Source: PALSA-607 sp036510735 (GTDB taxonomy: Bacteria; Actinomycetota; Actinomycetes; Acidothermales; Acidothermaceae). From it: DNA of 64,000 nt. The translations under genes and the position numbers were made by a program. The notes beneath the pieces were generated by a model that was not told the origin of the DNA, made no database searches, and was given only the letters and a program-made list of their open reading frames with translations. This document shows, piece by piece, positions 26,538 through 35,655 of this stretch (position 1 is the stretch's first letter; every line of letters begins with the position of its first letter). The stretch is taken from the NCBI GenBank assembly GCA_036510735.1, contig DATCDK010000064.1, positions 9,815 to 73,814 of the forward strand. The letters run 5' to 3'.

Positions 26538-27737
26538 TCCAGACCGCGGCGTGGGCGGGCTCGACGGCGTGACTCACGACGGCGAGTAGATCGAGCCGCA
26601 CCGTCTCGAGGTCGACTGCATCCCGCAACCGGGCGGAGAACGCTGCGACGGTCGCCTCCGCGTCGTAACTCGCGCGGTTGAACCGGCGGTCGACGATTCG
26701 CTGCGATCCTCTGCGGAGCGGGTTGAACAGCGCCGCGGCAGCCAATGTGGACGCGGTCACCGCGACCGGTGAGGAGAACGACAACACGTTGGTCGTGATG
26801 ACCACGATTCCCACGTACACGCCGATGAGCAAACCGGTGACGACGGTGTAGGACAGCGTGCGGCTGATCAGGCGATCGATGTCGTAGAGCCGGTACCGCA
26901 GGATGCCCAGCCCCATCCCCACTGGGAACGCGCCGAACATCGCAATGGCGACATTGTTCGACACCGTGACTGCCGTCGATGTCCCGAGGTCGTTGCCGAG
27001 CGGGACTTGCACGGCAAGGCTGATGACCAGGACCAGCGCGCCGAGGGTAGACCACTTGAGTTGTTGACGCAGAATTCCAGACGATCGCCGGAACGCGCTG
27101 ACCTGCCGTACCACCCATGAAGCCAGCAACGGCAGGAGCACCAGCACAGCCAGGCCGGACCCTCCGAAGGCGACAAAGCCGGAGGTCGACGGGCTGCCGA
27201 TCGGGTTTCCGTTGGCATCGAGCTGCAGATTGTGCCAGCGCACGAGGATTGTCGCCGTGACGCACTGCGAGGCCACCACAAGCACGGCGGCGACCACGTA
27301 GATGTGCAACGTGGTCCGCCACCGCCCGGGACCCCGCCGTTGGGAAACAACAGCAGCGAGGGCAGCCCGACGATCAATCCGAGGTCCCAAAAGAAGTTCT
27401 GGAACCACAACGCGGCGCGGGGAAGTGCCCCTACGCCGTGGCCGAGCCAGTGATTGAGCACCACGTACGCCGTTGCGAAAACGAACATGTTCTCCAGCAG
27501 CGCTACGAAGATGAGCAGCCACCCAATCGGATTCCGCGGTTGGCGACGTGCCACCACTACCCCGACCGCGACGAACATGGTCGTCGGTATCAAGATCGGC
27601 CCGGCACCGCCGGCTTTGTCGTCGATGACCGACGCGATCAGTGATGCCGCGCCGATCGCCACCGCGATCGCGCCGAGCACGGCAGCGTTGGTCGGCGACG
27701 CCAGTCGCTCGAGACGCGCACGTGCGGGCCTACCCAT
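26500..27737 (-). pseudogene. Frameshifted multi-pass membrane protein (sensor-like)
   Basis: Two overlapping frames together make one protein of about 410 residues. The N-terminal part begins at ATG 27737 (MGRPARARLERL) and reads through four hydrophobic segments to LLLFPNG. The continuation, from GPGRWRTTLHIYVV onwards, is in another frame and ends at 26500 with DRRFNRASYDAEATVAAFSARL, a motif seen in actinobacterial 7TM/GAF-type sensor-like proteins. The break is near 27332-27336, in a short C run, consistent with a one-base loss. Either a real frameshift or a sequencing error would explain it. The 3' end overlaps hpnH by 38 bp. Confidence 0.75.
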
Positions 27738-27952
27738 CGGCCTCGGTCCGCCGCACCCACAGCTGTCGCTACCTGCAGCCGCAAGAGCTACCGGTGACGA
27801 GCAACATAGACCGCAGCCGTTCCGAGATCGTTACGCGCACTACCGCCTCGCGACCGGGTTCGCGACTTGGTTCGCGACTTGTCCGGGGCGGGTCAAAAGG
27901 GTGTCGACGGCAGGCCCGCCGCCAACGATGATGAGGGCATGGTGATCGAACT

Positions 27953-29383
27953 ATGACCGCGCGTGGCAAGGCTTTTGACCCAGCACTCGACCGTGCCGTT
28001 GTGCACGCGAAGTCGTGGCTCGACTCGATGCCGGATCGAGCTGTCCCGCCGCGCCTGTCCGCAGACGAGATTGCGCCGTCGTTCGCGGGCCCGCTACCTG
28101 ATGGTCCAACTGACCCCGCGGAGGTCATCGACCTGCTCGCCGCGCTCGCTGAGCCCGGCCTGATGGCCATGCCGAGCGGCCGCTTCTTCGGCTGGGTGAT
28201 CGGCGGTGCGCTGCCGGCAGCGCTGGCGGCCGACTGGCTGGTCAGTGCCTGGGACCAGAACACCGGCATGCGTTACGCGACGCCCGCCGCGGCCGCCGCT
28301 GAGGAGGCGGCGGGTGGCTGGATTCTCGACCTACTCGGACTTCCCGCGGGCGCCGACGTCGGATTCGTCACCGGCGCGACGATGGCGAACTTCTCCGCTC
28401 TGGCGGCCGCCCGCCAGCAGGTGCTCGCACAAGCGGGCTGGGACGTCAACGCGAAGGGTCTGAATGGCAGCCCGCCGATTCGGGTGATCGTCGGTGCAGA
28501 GCGGCACAGTGCGGTCGACGCGGCACTTCGTTATCTCGGCCTAGGTGAGCCGACGCCGGTGGCTTCCGACGACCAGGGCCGGATCGAGATCGCTGCCCTC
28601 GCCGCGGCACTCGACAGCGGGACCGGCCCCACGATCGTCTGCCTGCAGGCCGGCAACGTGCATTCGGGGGCTTTCGATGACATCGGCGCAGCGGCCCGCA
28701 TTGCCCACGCGCACGGGACGCCGGATGCGCGGCCCTGGGTTCACGTTGACGGCGCATTCGGACTGTGGGCAGCGGCCTCGCCAAACCTTCGCCTGCTCGT
28801 CCCAGGTCTCGCGGACGCCGACTCTTGGGCCACCGATGCCCACAAGACGCTCAACGTGCCGTACGACTGTGGCGTTGTGATCGTCGCGCAGCCGGCGGCA
28901 CTGCGGGCAGCCCTCGGCGTCCGGGCAAGCTATTTGATTTCGGCAGACGGCCCGACCGCCGATCCGGACGAGAAGGCGCCCGAGTTGTCGCGCCGCGCTC
29001 GTGGCATCCCGGTGTGGGCCGCGTTGCGATCGCTCGGCCGAGACGGTGTCGCGGATCTGGTCGACGGGTTGGTGCGGCACGCGCGAGCGATCGCGGCCGG
29101 GCTCGAGACGATCGAGGGCGCGCAGGTGCTCAACGACGTGGTCTTCACCCAGGTCTGCGTCGCCTTTGAGGACGACGAGCGCACCCGGGCGGTAACGGCC
29201 CAACTGCTTGCAGACGGGACGGCGTGGATGTCGGGCTCGCGGTGGCAGGGGCGCGACGTGCTTCGGGTGTCGGTCAGTAACTGGTCGACCGACGCGGACG
29301 ACGTCGAGGCATCCGTCGATGCGGTGCGCAAGGCCGCGAACGCGGTGCGGCTGACGAGCGTTGGACGAGCGAATACTCTTTGA
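27953..29383 (+). CDS. PLP-dependent group II decarboxylase family protein
   Basis: 476-residue PLP enzyme of the aromatic-L-amino-acid/glutamate decarboxylase fold. The cofactor Lys lies in WATDAHKTLNVPYDCG, the Asp in VHVDGAFGLW, and the substrate-side helix in GRFFGWVIGGALPAALAADWL near the start. Actinobacterial members of this clade are often annotated only as aspartate aminotransferase family or PLP-dependent decarboxylase, and the substrate is not predictable here. It stands alone after a 215-bp gap holding no recognised gene. Confidence 0.88.
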   Translation: MTARGKAFDPALDRAVVHAKSWLDSMPDRAVPPRLSADEIAPSFAGPLPDGPTDPAEVIDLLAALAEPGLMAMPSGRFFGWVIGGALPAALAADWLVSAWDQNTGMRYATPAAAAAEEAAGGWILDLLGLPAGADVGFVTGATMANFSALAAARQQVLAQAGWDVNAKGLNGSPPIRVIVGAERHSAVDAALRYLGLGEPTPVASDDQGRIEIAALAAALDSGTGPTIVCLQAGNVHSGAFDDIGAAARIAHAHGTPDARPWVHVDGAFGLWAAASPNLRLLVPGLADADSWATDAHKTLNVPYDCGVVIVAQPAALRAALGVRASYLISADGPTADPDEKAPELSRRARGIPVWAALRSLGRDGVADLVDGLVRHARAIAAGLETIEGAQVLNDVVFTQVCVAFEDDERTRAVTAQLLADGTAWMSGSRWQGRDVLRVSVSNWSTDADDVEASVDAVRKAANAVRLTSVGRANTL

Positions 29384-29411
29384 GCAGATCGCGATCAGTC
29401 AGGAGACGACG

Positions 29412-29918
29412 ATGACGTTCGGAGACCCAACAATCCGGCTCGACCCGATCCACGCGGCCTGGAACACGGTCGCCAGTTTCGGTACGTACGAAGAGGCTCA
29501 GGAGGCTGTCGATCGGCTGTCCGACTCCGGATTCCCGGTCGAGAACATCGACATCATCGGCTCGGACCTTCGCACCGTCGAGCGTGTCACCGGGCGCCTT
29601 ACCAAGCGCAACGCGGCGGCAGCCGGCGCCGCTAGTGGTGCCTGGTTCGGGCTGTTCATCGGCTTGCTCGTTGGCCTGTTCACGACTGGCGGGACGTGGC
29701 TCGGGCTGATCCTGGGTGGTTTGCTCATCGGTGCGGTCTGGGGCGCCGTCTTCGGCTTCGTCGGGCACGCAGCGACCGGCGGTCGGCGCGATTTCGCCTC
29801 GAAGCGGACCCTCACGGCGACCCGCTACGACATCGTGGCCCGTGGCGGGCACGCTGAAGAGGCGCGGGCCGTGCTGAACACGGTCGCACCGGCAACCCCG
29901 CAGGAGAGCAAGGCCTGA
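29412..29918 (+). CDS. General stress protein 17M-like membrane protein
   Basis: 168 residues from ATG 29412, with GGAG 7 bp upstream. The N-terminal domain (ASFGTYEEAQEAVDRLSDSGFPVENIDIIG) matches the general stress protein 17M/YflT fold. A long glycine-rich hydrophobic hairpin follows (about residues 75-120, with GAASGAWFGLFIGLLVGLF and LGLILGGLLIGAVWGAVFG), then a C-terminal tail resembling the N-terminal fold again (YDIVARGGHAEEARAVL). It is probably a stress-related membrane protein. Confidence 0.85.
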   Translation: MTFGDPTIRLDPIHAAWNTVASFGTYEEAQEAVDRLSDSGFPVENIDIIGSDLRTVERVTGRLTKRNAAAAGAASGAWFGLFIGLLVGLFTTGGTWLGLILGGLLIGAVWGAVFGFVGHAATGGRRDFASKRTLTATRYDIVARGGHAEEARAVLNTVAPATPQESKA

Positions 29919-30004
29919 GCGCTCGTTTGCCTATGTTTGCCGCCGCCGCTGCCGATGGGGGACGCAAGGTCTCATCGGGATAACACGACGCGAGGTGCGG
30001 CAGG

Positions 30005-32230
30005 GTGAGCGAGTTCCGAGACCCTGAGCTCCCGGCTTCAGCACTTCCGTTTGCGGAGCGCCCGTATCCGGTCGGTGACGAGCTCGATCGGATCGCGTTT
30101 CACAACATGCTGGAGTACGCGGCCGAAGCGATCTACTTCAAGGATCTCCAGAGCAGATTCATCGCGGTGAGCCGCAGCCTCGCCACGAGGATGGGCCGCG
30201 AGCCGGAGGAGCTTCTCGGGCGCACCGATTTCGACATCTTCACCGACGAGCATGCCAGCGCTGCCTACGCGGACGAGCAGCGAGTGATTGCCACCGGCAT
30301 CTCCATGCTGGACAAGGAAGAACGCGAAACTTGGCCCGATCGTGGCGACACCTGGGTGATGAGTAACAAGCGACCGCTGCGTGACCTCGATGGCGGCATC
30401 ATCGGCACGTTCGGTATCCGTCGCGACATCACCCGTGCTGTGATCGCCGAGCGCGACGCGATGAGCGCGACGGACGCGCTTGCTCTTGCGCACGCGGATC
30501 TGAGTCGTGTCGAGGCGCAACTGCGCACCGTGCTCGACACCTCAGCAGATGCGATCTCCCTGTACGACGCCAACCTGTGCTACCAGTACATGAACGTCGT
30601 GGCGATGCGCATGACGCACGACTCCACCGGCGAGGCCCTCGGGCGCAGCGACCGTGAGCTCGGACGCGATGCGGCGTTCCTCGCGATCTGGGAGGCCGCC
30701 TTGAAGGGCGTGCTGCTCACTGGCGAGGTGTGCTCGGTCGACTTCTCCGTCGGCAGCGGCGAAGGCCTGCGCTGGTTCGCGTCGTATCTCGCTCCCCAAC
30801 GGGAGTTCGAGCAAGGGACGCCGGTGGGTGTCGTGGCGTTCACCCGCGAGGTGACCGAACTCAAGCGCGCGCAGAGCAAGCTCGCCCACCAGGCGGTGCA
30901 CGACCCGCTGACCGGCCTGGCGAATCGGGTGCTGCTGGTCGACAGATTGACCCAGGCTCTGCTCCGGATGGAACGCCAGCCAGGGAAGCTCGCGTTGCTG
31001 TTCATCGACCTCGACCACTTCAAGGTCATCAACGACACGCACGGCCATGACATCGGCGATCGTCTGTTGGTCGAGGTCGGGGAGCGGCTGACCGCTGTTG
31101 CGCGTCGACTCGACACCGTCGCGCGATTTGGTGGTGATGAGTTCGTGCTGCTGTGCGACAGGTTGACCACCGACGAGGACGTACGTGTCGTCGCCGATCG
31201 GGTCGTGCGTGCCGTTGGCGAACCATTCTTCAGCGACGGTCTCGAGCTGAACATCACGGCGAGTGTTGGTGTCGTCATCACGAGCGATCCGTACGCCGGT
31301 TGCGAGAACGTCGTCCGAGACGCGGACGCTGCGATGTACCAGGCGAAGGAACGTGGCCGCGATCACTACCAGTTCTTCGACGCCGGCCTTCGGGATCGGG
31401 CAGTCGCGAGGAACGCCGTCGGTTGGGAACTCGCAAAGGCGCTCGAGCGCGGTCAATTCCGGCTCGAGTACCAACCCGTCGTGTCGCTTCGCGACCAGTC
31501 CATCGTCGGCATGGAGGCGCTGATCCGCTGGGATCACCCCGAGCGCGGCACGGTCCCTCCTGCGGAGTTCATCGCGATTGCGGAGAGCCGCGGACTGATC
31601 GTTCGGATCGGTAACTGGGTGCTCGACGAAGCATGCCGTCAGTTGGTCGAATGGGGGTCGCTGTTCCCGCGCTACGGGCGCGATCCGGGGCTCGAACCGT
31701 TGGGCATCGCCGTGAATGTCTCCGGGCGACAACTACGCAGCGGTGACTTCGTCTCGGCCGTCAAAGTTGCATTGGAGCGCAACGGTCTTGCGCCGGGCCA
31801 GTTGTGCCTGGAGATCACCGAAACAGCGTTGATCGAAGAGACCGCCGAGGCGAGGGAAACACTGGAAGCAATCGCGGCGCTCGGCGTGCACATCGCGTTG
31901 GACGATTTCGGTACTGGGTACTCGTCACTCGCGCACCTGCGACAGTTCCCGGTCGACATCTTGAAGATCGATCGCAGCTTCGTCGACCGCCTCGAGACCA
32001 ATGACCGCGAACGTCAGATTGTGGCCGCGGTCACCGCGATGGCGCACGTTTTGAACATGATCGTGATCGGAGAAGGGATCGAGACGGTCGGCCAGCTCAC
32101 CCAACTCACTGCTCTTGGCTGCGACTACGCCCAGGGTTACCTGCTCGCGCGTCCGATGCGACCCGAGGCTCTTGAACTGTTGCTTCGAGCCCAGGAGTCG
32201 TCGCACGTAGCATCATCTGGTGCCGCCTGA
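30005..32230 (+). CDS. PAS-PAS-GGDEF-EAL cyclic-di-GMP enzyme
   Basis: 741-residue cytoplasmic signalling protein. PAS domains lie at about 25-140 (FKDLQSRFIAVSRSLA) and 165-285. The diguanylate cyclase domain (about 293-455) has a canonical GGDEF at 376-380 and an inhibitory I-site RRLD at 367-370. The phosphodiesterase domain (about 470-730) keeps the catalytic set: EAL 504-506, NVSGRQL, EITETAL, DDFGTGYSSL, LKIDRSFV, EGIET and QGYLLARPM. Both activities could be functional. Start is GTG 30005 after a GGTGCGGCAGG stretch. The methyltransferase start overlaps its end. Confidence 0.93.
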   Translation: MSEFRDPELPASALPFAERPYPVGDELDRIAFHNMLEYAAEAIYFKDLQSRFIAVSRSLATRMGREPEELLGRTDFDIFTDEHASAAYADEQRVIATGISMLDKEERETWPDRGDTWVMSNKRPLRDLDGGIIGTFGIRRDITRAVIAERDAMSATDALALAHADLSRVEAQLRTVLDTSADAISLYDANLCYQYMNVVAMRMTHDSTGEALGRSDRELGRDAAFLAIWEAALKGVLLTGEVCSVDFSVGSGEGLRWFASYLAPQREFEQGTPVGVVAFTREVTELKRAQSKLAHQAVHDPLTGLANRVLLVDRLTQALLRMERQPGKLALLFIDLDHFKVINDTHGHDIGDRLLVEVGERLTAVARRLDTVARFGGDEFVLLCDRLTTDEDVRVVADRVVRAVGEPFFSDGLELNITASVGVVITSDPYAGCENVVRDADAAMYQAKERGRDHYQFFDAGLRDRAVARNAVGWELAKALERGQFRLEYQPVVSLRDQSIVGMEALIRWDHPERGTVPPAEFIAIAESRGLIVRIGNWVLDEACRQLVEWGSLFPRYGRDPGLEPLGIAVNVSGRQLRSGDFVSAVKVALERNGLAPGQLCLEITETALIEETAEARETLEAIAALGVHIALDDFGTGYSSLAHLRQFPVDILKIDRSFVDRLETNDRERQIVAAVTAMAHVLNMIVIGEGIETVGQLTQLTALGCDYAQGYLLARPMRPEALELLLRAQESSHVASSGAA

Positions 32231-32993
32231 CCCACCGCTGTCCGTGCTTGGGGCGACCGCGTTGTCTGTTGCGGCCTGCCGGGCGACCGAGAGCGCCCGG
32301 ATCGACGCGTGGTTCCACGACGAGCTCGCACAGCACGTTCTCGCCGCCGCCATTGCACCACCGGCGGTCTCGCGCGGGCTCGTCCGTTGGGTGGCCGTGC
32401 GCACTCGATTCCTTGACGAACTCGTCGTAGAAGCTGTCGCCGACGGCATCAGGCAGGTCGTCATCGTTGGCGCCGGGCTCGATGCGCGCGCCTACCGACT
32501 CGCACTGCCGCGAGATCTCACGGTCTTCGAGATCGACCATGCTGAAGTGCTCGCCTTGAAACAGCGACTGCTCGACGAGCTTGAGCTCATGAGCGAGTGC
32601 CGGCGTCGGGTGGCCGTCGCCGATCTTGTCACCGACGACTGGTTGCCACTCCTTACTGATACCGGGTGGGTGCCGGCGCAGCCCACCGTGTGGGTGGCGG
32701 AAGGGTTGTTGGTCTACCTGAACCACGAGGAGCGGACGCAACTGCTGACGCAGCTCTCCTCGGCGTCCGCTATTGGCAGTGTTCTTGGCGCGACTCTCAG
32801 CACGCGGACTGACAACCTCGCGCATCCGCTGTGGCATCCGGCGGCCACCGCCGACCCTGAGCAGTGGTTGGCCCAGTGTGGTTGGCAGGCGACCGTGCAG
32901 ACGATGGCGGAGGCGAGCGCCGCGTTTGGGCGGCCCATTCCACCGCCATTTGACACGAGTACGAAAGGCAGACTGGTACGCGCCGTTCGCTAG
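32220..32993 (+). CDS. SAM-dependent methyltransferase, TIGR00027/LCM type
   Basis: 257-residue class I methyltransferase. Family marks: TRFLDELVVEAVADGIRQVVIVGAGLDARAYRL with the SAM-binding GAGLDARA, then FEIDHAEVLALKQ, VADLVTDDW and WVAEGLLVYL. This is the leucine carboxyl methyltransferase-like group expanded in mycobacteria and relatives; substrates are mostly unknown. GTG 32220 is used as start. It lies within the end of the GGDEF-EAL gene (11-bp overlap), so the two are probably co-transcribed. Confidence 0.9.
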   Translation: MPPDPPLSVLGATALSVAACRATESARIDAWFHDELAQHVLAAAIAPPAVSRGLVRWVAVRTRFLDELVVEAVADGIRQVVIVGAGLDARAYRLALPRDLTVFEIDHAEVLALKQRLLDELELMSECRRRVAVADLVTDDWLPLLTDTGWVPAQPTVWVAEGLLVYLNHEERTQLLTQLSSASAIGSVLGATLSTRTDNLAHPLWHPAATADPEQWLAQCGWQATVQTMAEASAAFGRPIPPPFDTSTKGRLVRAVR

Positions 32994-32999
32994 CTGTTA

Positions 33000-34271
33000 C
33001 TACTTTGCTGGGGCGACGAACCGGTCGACGAATGCGTTGCGGAATTTGCCGGCCGGATCGAATCGGGCAACGAGTTCGCTGAAGTCGGGCAGCCGCTCGT
33101 AACGCGTGCGGACGACGTCGGGACTCATGGGAAACACCTTTCCCCAATGAGGTCTGGCGTCGAACGGTGCGAGCTGTTCCTCAATGGCAGTCAGTGCGGG
33201 AATCACTGCGGCCATGTCGCTGATCCAGGTGAAATGGAGTGCGAAGCTGTCGCGACCGTAGGCCGGGCTGAGCCACAGCTCGTCGGCCGCGATCGTGCGC
33301 AACTCGCAGATCTGTAGCGCGGGTGCAATGACGTGCGCGATGCTGCTGATCGCCGTGACTGCAGCAACCGCAGCCTCGCGAGGGACGAAGTACTCCGACT
33401 GTAACTCATCGCCGCTGCTCGGTGTGAAGTCGAGCCGAAAGTGTGGCAATCGCTCATGCCACGGGCCGGGCGCGCCGCGTTGTTCGGTGCACGCGGCGGG
33501 ATCGACACCAGGCACCGGATGCCGGGGACCGTCGGCGGCGGCCGCGTCGAGCCATCGCGCCTGACCCCAGACCTGCCACGGCTGCGACGCGTCGATTCGG
33601 TGTTTCATCCACACCTGGTTCATCACCGGGCCGCGCCAATCGGTGAACACACTGACGCTGTACTCCGCCGACATCGTCGCCTCGAGATGGGCGGTGAACT
33701 GCGCTAACGACAGATCGTCGTAGACGTATTGCGCGACGGCGAATGTCGGTTCGATCGCGAGTGTCACGGAGGTCACGATGCCCAGCATTCCGAGCGCCAC
33801 TACTGCACCAGCGAAGTCGCCGTCGCCGAACTCAATGGTGACAACGTCGCCGCTCGCCGTCACGACTTCGAGGGCGCGGACCGCGGTGGCGAGATTGCCG
33901 TTCGTCACGCCGGAGCCGTGGGTGCCCGTTGCGGTCGCTCCGGCGATGCAGATGTGCGGCAGCGAGCCGAGGTTGTGCAGCGCGTAGCCGGCCCGATGCA
34001 GCGGCGGGGCAAGCTCTCCATACCGGACGCCGCCCCCGACCGTCACCGTCGAGCGCTCGGGATCGATATGCACCAACGGCGGCATCGCGGCGAGCGAGAT
34101 CTGGTCACCGACGGTGTCGGCGATGGGGTTGAACGAGTGCCCACTGCCAAGCGCCCGCACGTGCTCGTTGCCCGCCACGATTCGGCGCACCTCGTCGAGG
34201 GACGTCGGGTGGTGCAGCCGCGCCGCGCCAAACACGACATTCCCGGCCCAATTCGTGGGTCGGTCGGTCAT
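33000..34271 (-). CDS. FAD-linked alditol (xylitol/sorbitol) oxidase-like protein
   Basis: 423-residue VAO-family flavoprotein with an N-terminal FAD-binding domain and a C-terminal D-arabinono-1,4-lactone-oxidase-type domain. His45 in RALGSGHSFN aligns with the His that carries covalent FAD in Streptomyces alditol oxidase (His46 there). GTHGSGVTNGNL and GMLGIVTSVTL are further FAD-domain marks. Length (about 420) matches alditol oxidase. ATG 34271 is preferred over the upstream ATG 34391, since homology starts at NWAGNVVFGAARLHHP. The neighbour aldo/keto reductase is divergent (74 bp), hinting at polyol/sugar metabolism. L-gulonolactone oxidase is the alternative. Confidence 0.87.
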   Translation of the reverse strand: MTDRPTNWAGNVVFGAARLHHPTSLDEVRRIVAGNEHVRALGSGHSFNPIADTVGDQISLAAMPPLVHIDPERSTVTVGGGVRYGELAPPLHRAGYALHNLGSLPHICIAGATATGTHGSGVTNGNLATAVRALEVVTASGDVVTIEFGDGDFAGAVVALGMLGIVTSVTLAIEPTFAVAQYVYDDLSLAQFTAHLEATMSAEYSVSVFTDWRGPVMNQVWMKHRIDASQPWQVWGQARWLDAAAADGPRHPVPGVDPAACTEQRGAPGPWHERLPHFRLDFTPSSGDELQSEYFVPREAAVAAVTAISSIAHVIAPALQICELRTIAADELWLSPAYGRDSFALHFTWISDMAAVIPALTAIEEQLAPFDARPHWGKVFPMSPDVVRTRYERLPDFSELVARFDPAGKFRNAFVDRFVAPAK

Positions 34272-34345
34272 CGGGGTCCCCTCGGTGTTGCCCTCGTTGG
34301 TCGCCCTCGTGGTGGCTCTCGTGGTGGTAGGGCAAGAATACGTGC

Positions 34346-35410
34346 ATGGACTACAGACAACTCGGCAACTCAGGTCTGCGCGTATCGGCACTGACTCTCG
34401 GGACGATGGGGTTCGGCGGCACCGGCTGGGCCGCGGCAGTTGGCACGACGGACGTCGACGGCGCGCGTCGCCAGATCTCCATGGCGCTGGACGCCGGTGT
34501 GAATCTCATCGACACGGCCGACGTCTACTCGTCAGGGCTTTCGGAAGAGATCGTGGCGAAGGCGCTGCCGGTTGCGCGCGAGGACGTGCTGCTGGCGACG
34601 AAGGTCCGGATGCCGACGGGGGACGGCCCGAACGACGCCGGACTGTCGCGACACCACATCATGAGGGCCTGTGACGCGAGCCTGCGGCGGCTCGGGACGG
34701 ACTACATCGATCTGTACCAGGTGCACGAGTGGGACGGCCAGACACCTCTCGAGGAGACCTTGCGTGCACTCGACGACTTGGTGACCTCGGGGAAGGTGCG
34801 CTACATCGGCGCATCGAACTACGCCGGCTGGCAGTTGATGAAGGCGCTCGGTATCGCCGACCGGCACGGGTTGCACCGCTTCGTCTCCCAGCAGATCTAT
34901 TACTCGCTGCAGGCCCGCGACGCCGAGTATGAGTTGGTTCCCGTCAGCGTCGACCAGGGTCTTGGGATTCTCATTTGGAGCCCACTCGCTGGTGGTCTGC
35001 TGTCGGGCAAGTACCGACGCGGTGTCGAGGCGCCGGCCGGCAGCCGGCATCTCGGCGATTGGCACGAGCCGCCGGTCTACGACGAGGACAAGCTGTACGA
35101 CACCGTCGACGCGTTGGTCGAAATTGCAGGCGCACACAGCGTTTCTGCCGCCCAGGTGTCGCTCGCGTGGCTGCTGGGCCGCTCCGGCGTCACCTCGGTG
35201 ATCGTTGGTGCACGAACCGATGAGCAGCTCGCCGACAACCTGAAGTCCGCCGATCTGACGTTGTCTGCCGACGAGCGGCGCAGGCTCGATGACGTCAGCG
35301 CGATGCCGCTGCTGTACCCGCACTGGCACCAGGCGAACACCTCAGGCGATCGGCTCGGCGCGCCCGAACTGACCTTGCTCGAGCCACATCTTGGACCCTC
35401 AGTTAACTAA
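34346..35410 (+). CDS. Aldo/keto reductase
   Basis: 354-residue NADPH-dependent aldo/keto reductase barrel. The catalytic tetrad is visible: Asp and Tyr in NLIDTADVYSSG (about 51-60), Lys in LLATKVRM, His in YQVHEWDG. NADP-site elements are in SPLAGGLLSGKY and VIVGARTDEQL. It belongs to the YajO/general-stress-like AKR group with unknown physiological substrate. Its stop overlaps an ATG of the following acidic-protein ORF. It is divergent from the alditol oxidase gene. Confidence 0.92.
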   Translation: MDYRQLGNSGLRVSALTLGTMGFGGTGWAAAVGTTDVDGARRQISMALDAGVNLIDTADVYSSGLSEEIVAKALPVAREDVLLATKVRMPTGDGPNDAGLSRHHIMRACDASLRRLGTDYIDLYQVHEWDGQTPLEETLRALDDLVTSGKVRYIGASNYAGWQLMKALGIADRHGLHRFVSQQIYYSLQARDAEYELVPVSVDQGLGILIWSPLAGGLLSGKYRRGVEAPAGSRHLGDWHEPPVYDEDKLYDTVDALVEIAGAHSVSAAQVSLAWLLGRSGVTSVIVGARTDEQLADNLKSADLTLSADERRRLDDVSAMPLLYPHWHQANTSGDRLGAPELTLLEPHLGPSVN

Positions 35411-35421
35411 TGGAGCTAACC

Positions 35422-35622
35422 ATGACCGAGAACGACGACATCTCACTTGATGCACCGCGGTTCGACCGCGACCAGGACGGCGTCGAGTCGCTCCGAGACA
35501 CCGAGTCGGAACAGGGTGACGAGTCAGAGCTCGACGACCTGTTCGACCTCGACAGGAGCGAGGCGCGCGAACTCGATGCAGATGTCGAGGAAGATGCGGG
35601 AGAAATTCCTCGCCTCGACTAG
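35422..35622 (+). CDS. Small highly acidic protein
   Basis: 66 residues from ATG 35422, chosen because GGAG stands 6 bp upstream; a second in-frame ATG at 35410 overlaps the AKR stop. More than a third of the residues are Asp or Glu (for example DLFDLDRSEARELDADVEED), with no cysteines, no transmembrane segment and almost no hydrophobic core, so it is probably disordered. I do not recognise a family. Position and ribosome site argue it is translated with the aldo/keto reductase. Confidence 0.6.
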   Translation: MTENDDISLDAPRFDRDQDGVESLRDTESEQGDESELDDLFDLDRSEARELDADVEEDAGEIPRLD

Positions 35623-35655
35623 TCCTCGTGACCGGGTGAATGCTGCGACGTCGGA

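Noticed and set aside
34272..34345. Repeated CTCGTGGTGG words in the alditol oxidase/AKR divergent spacer
   Set aside because: Short, imperfect and without symmetry; no basis for a regulatory call.
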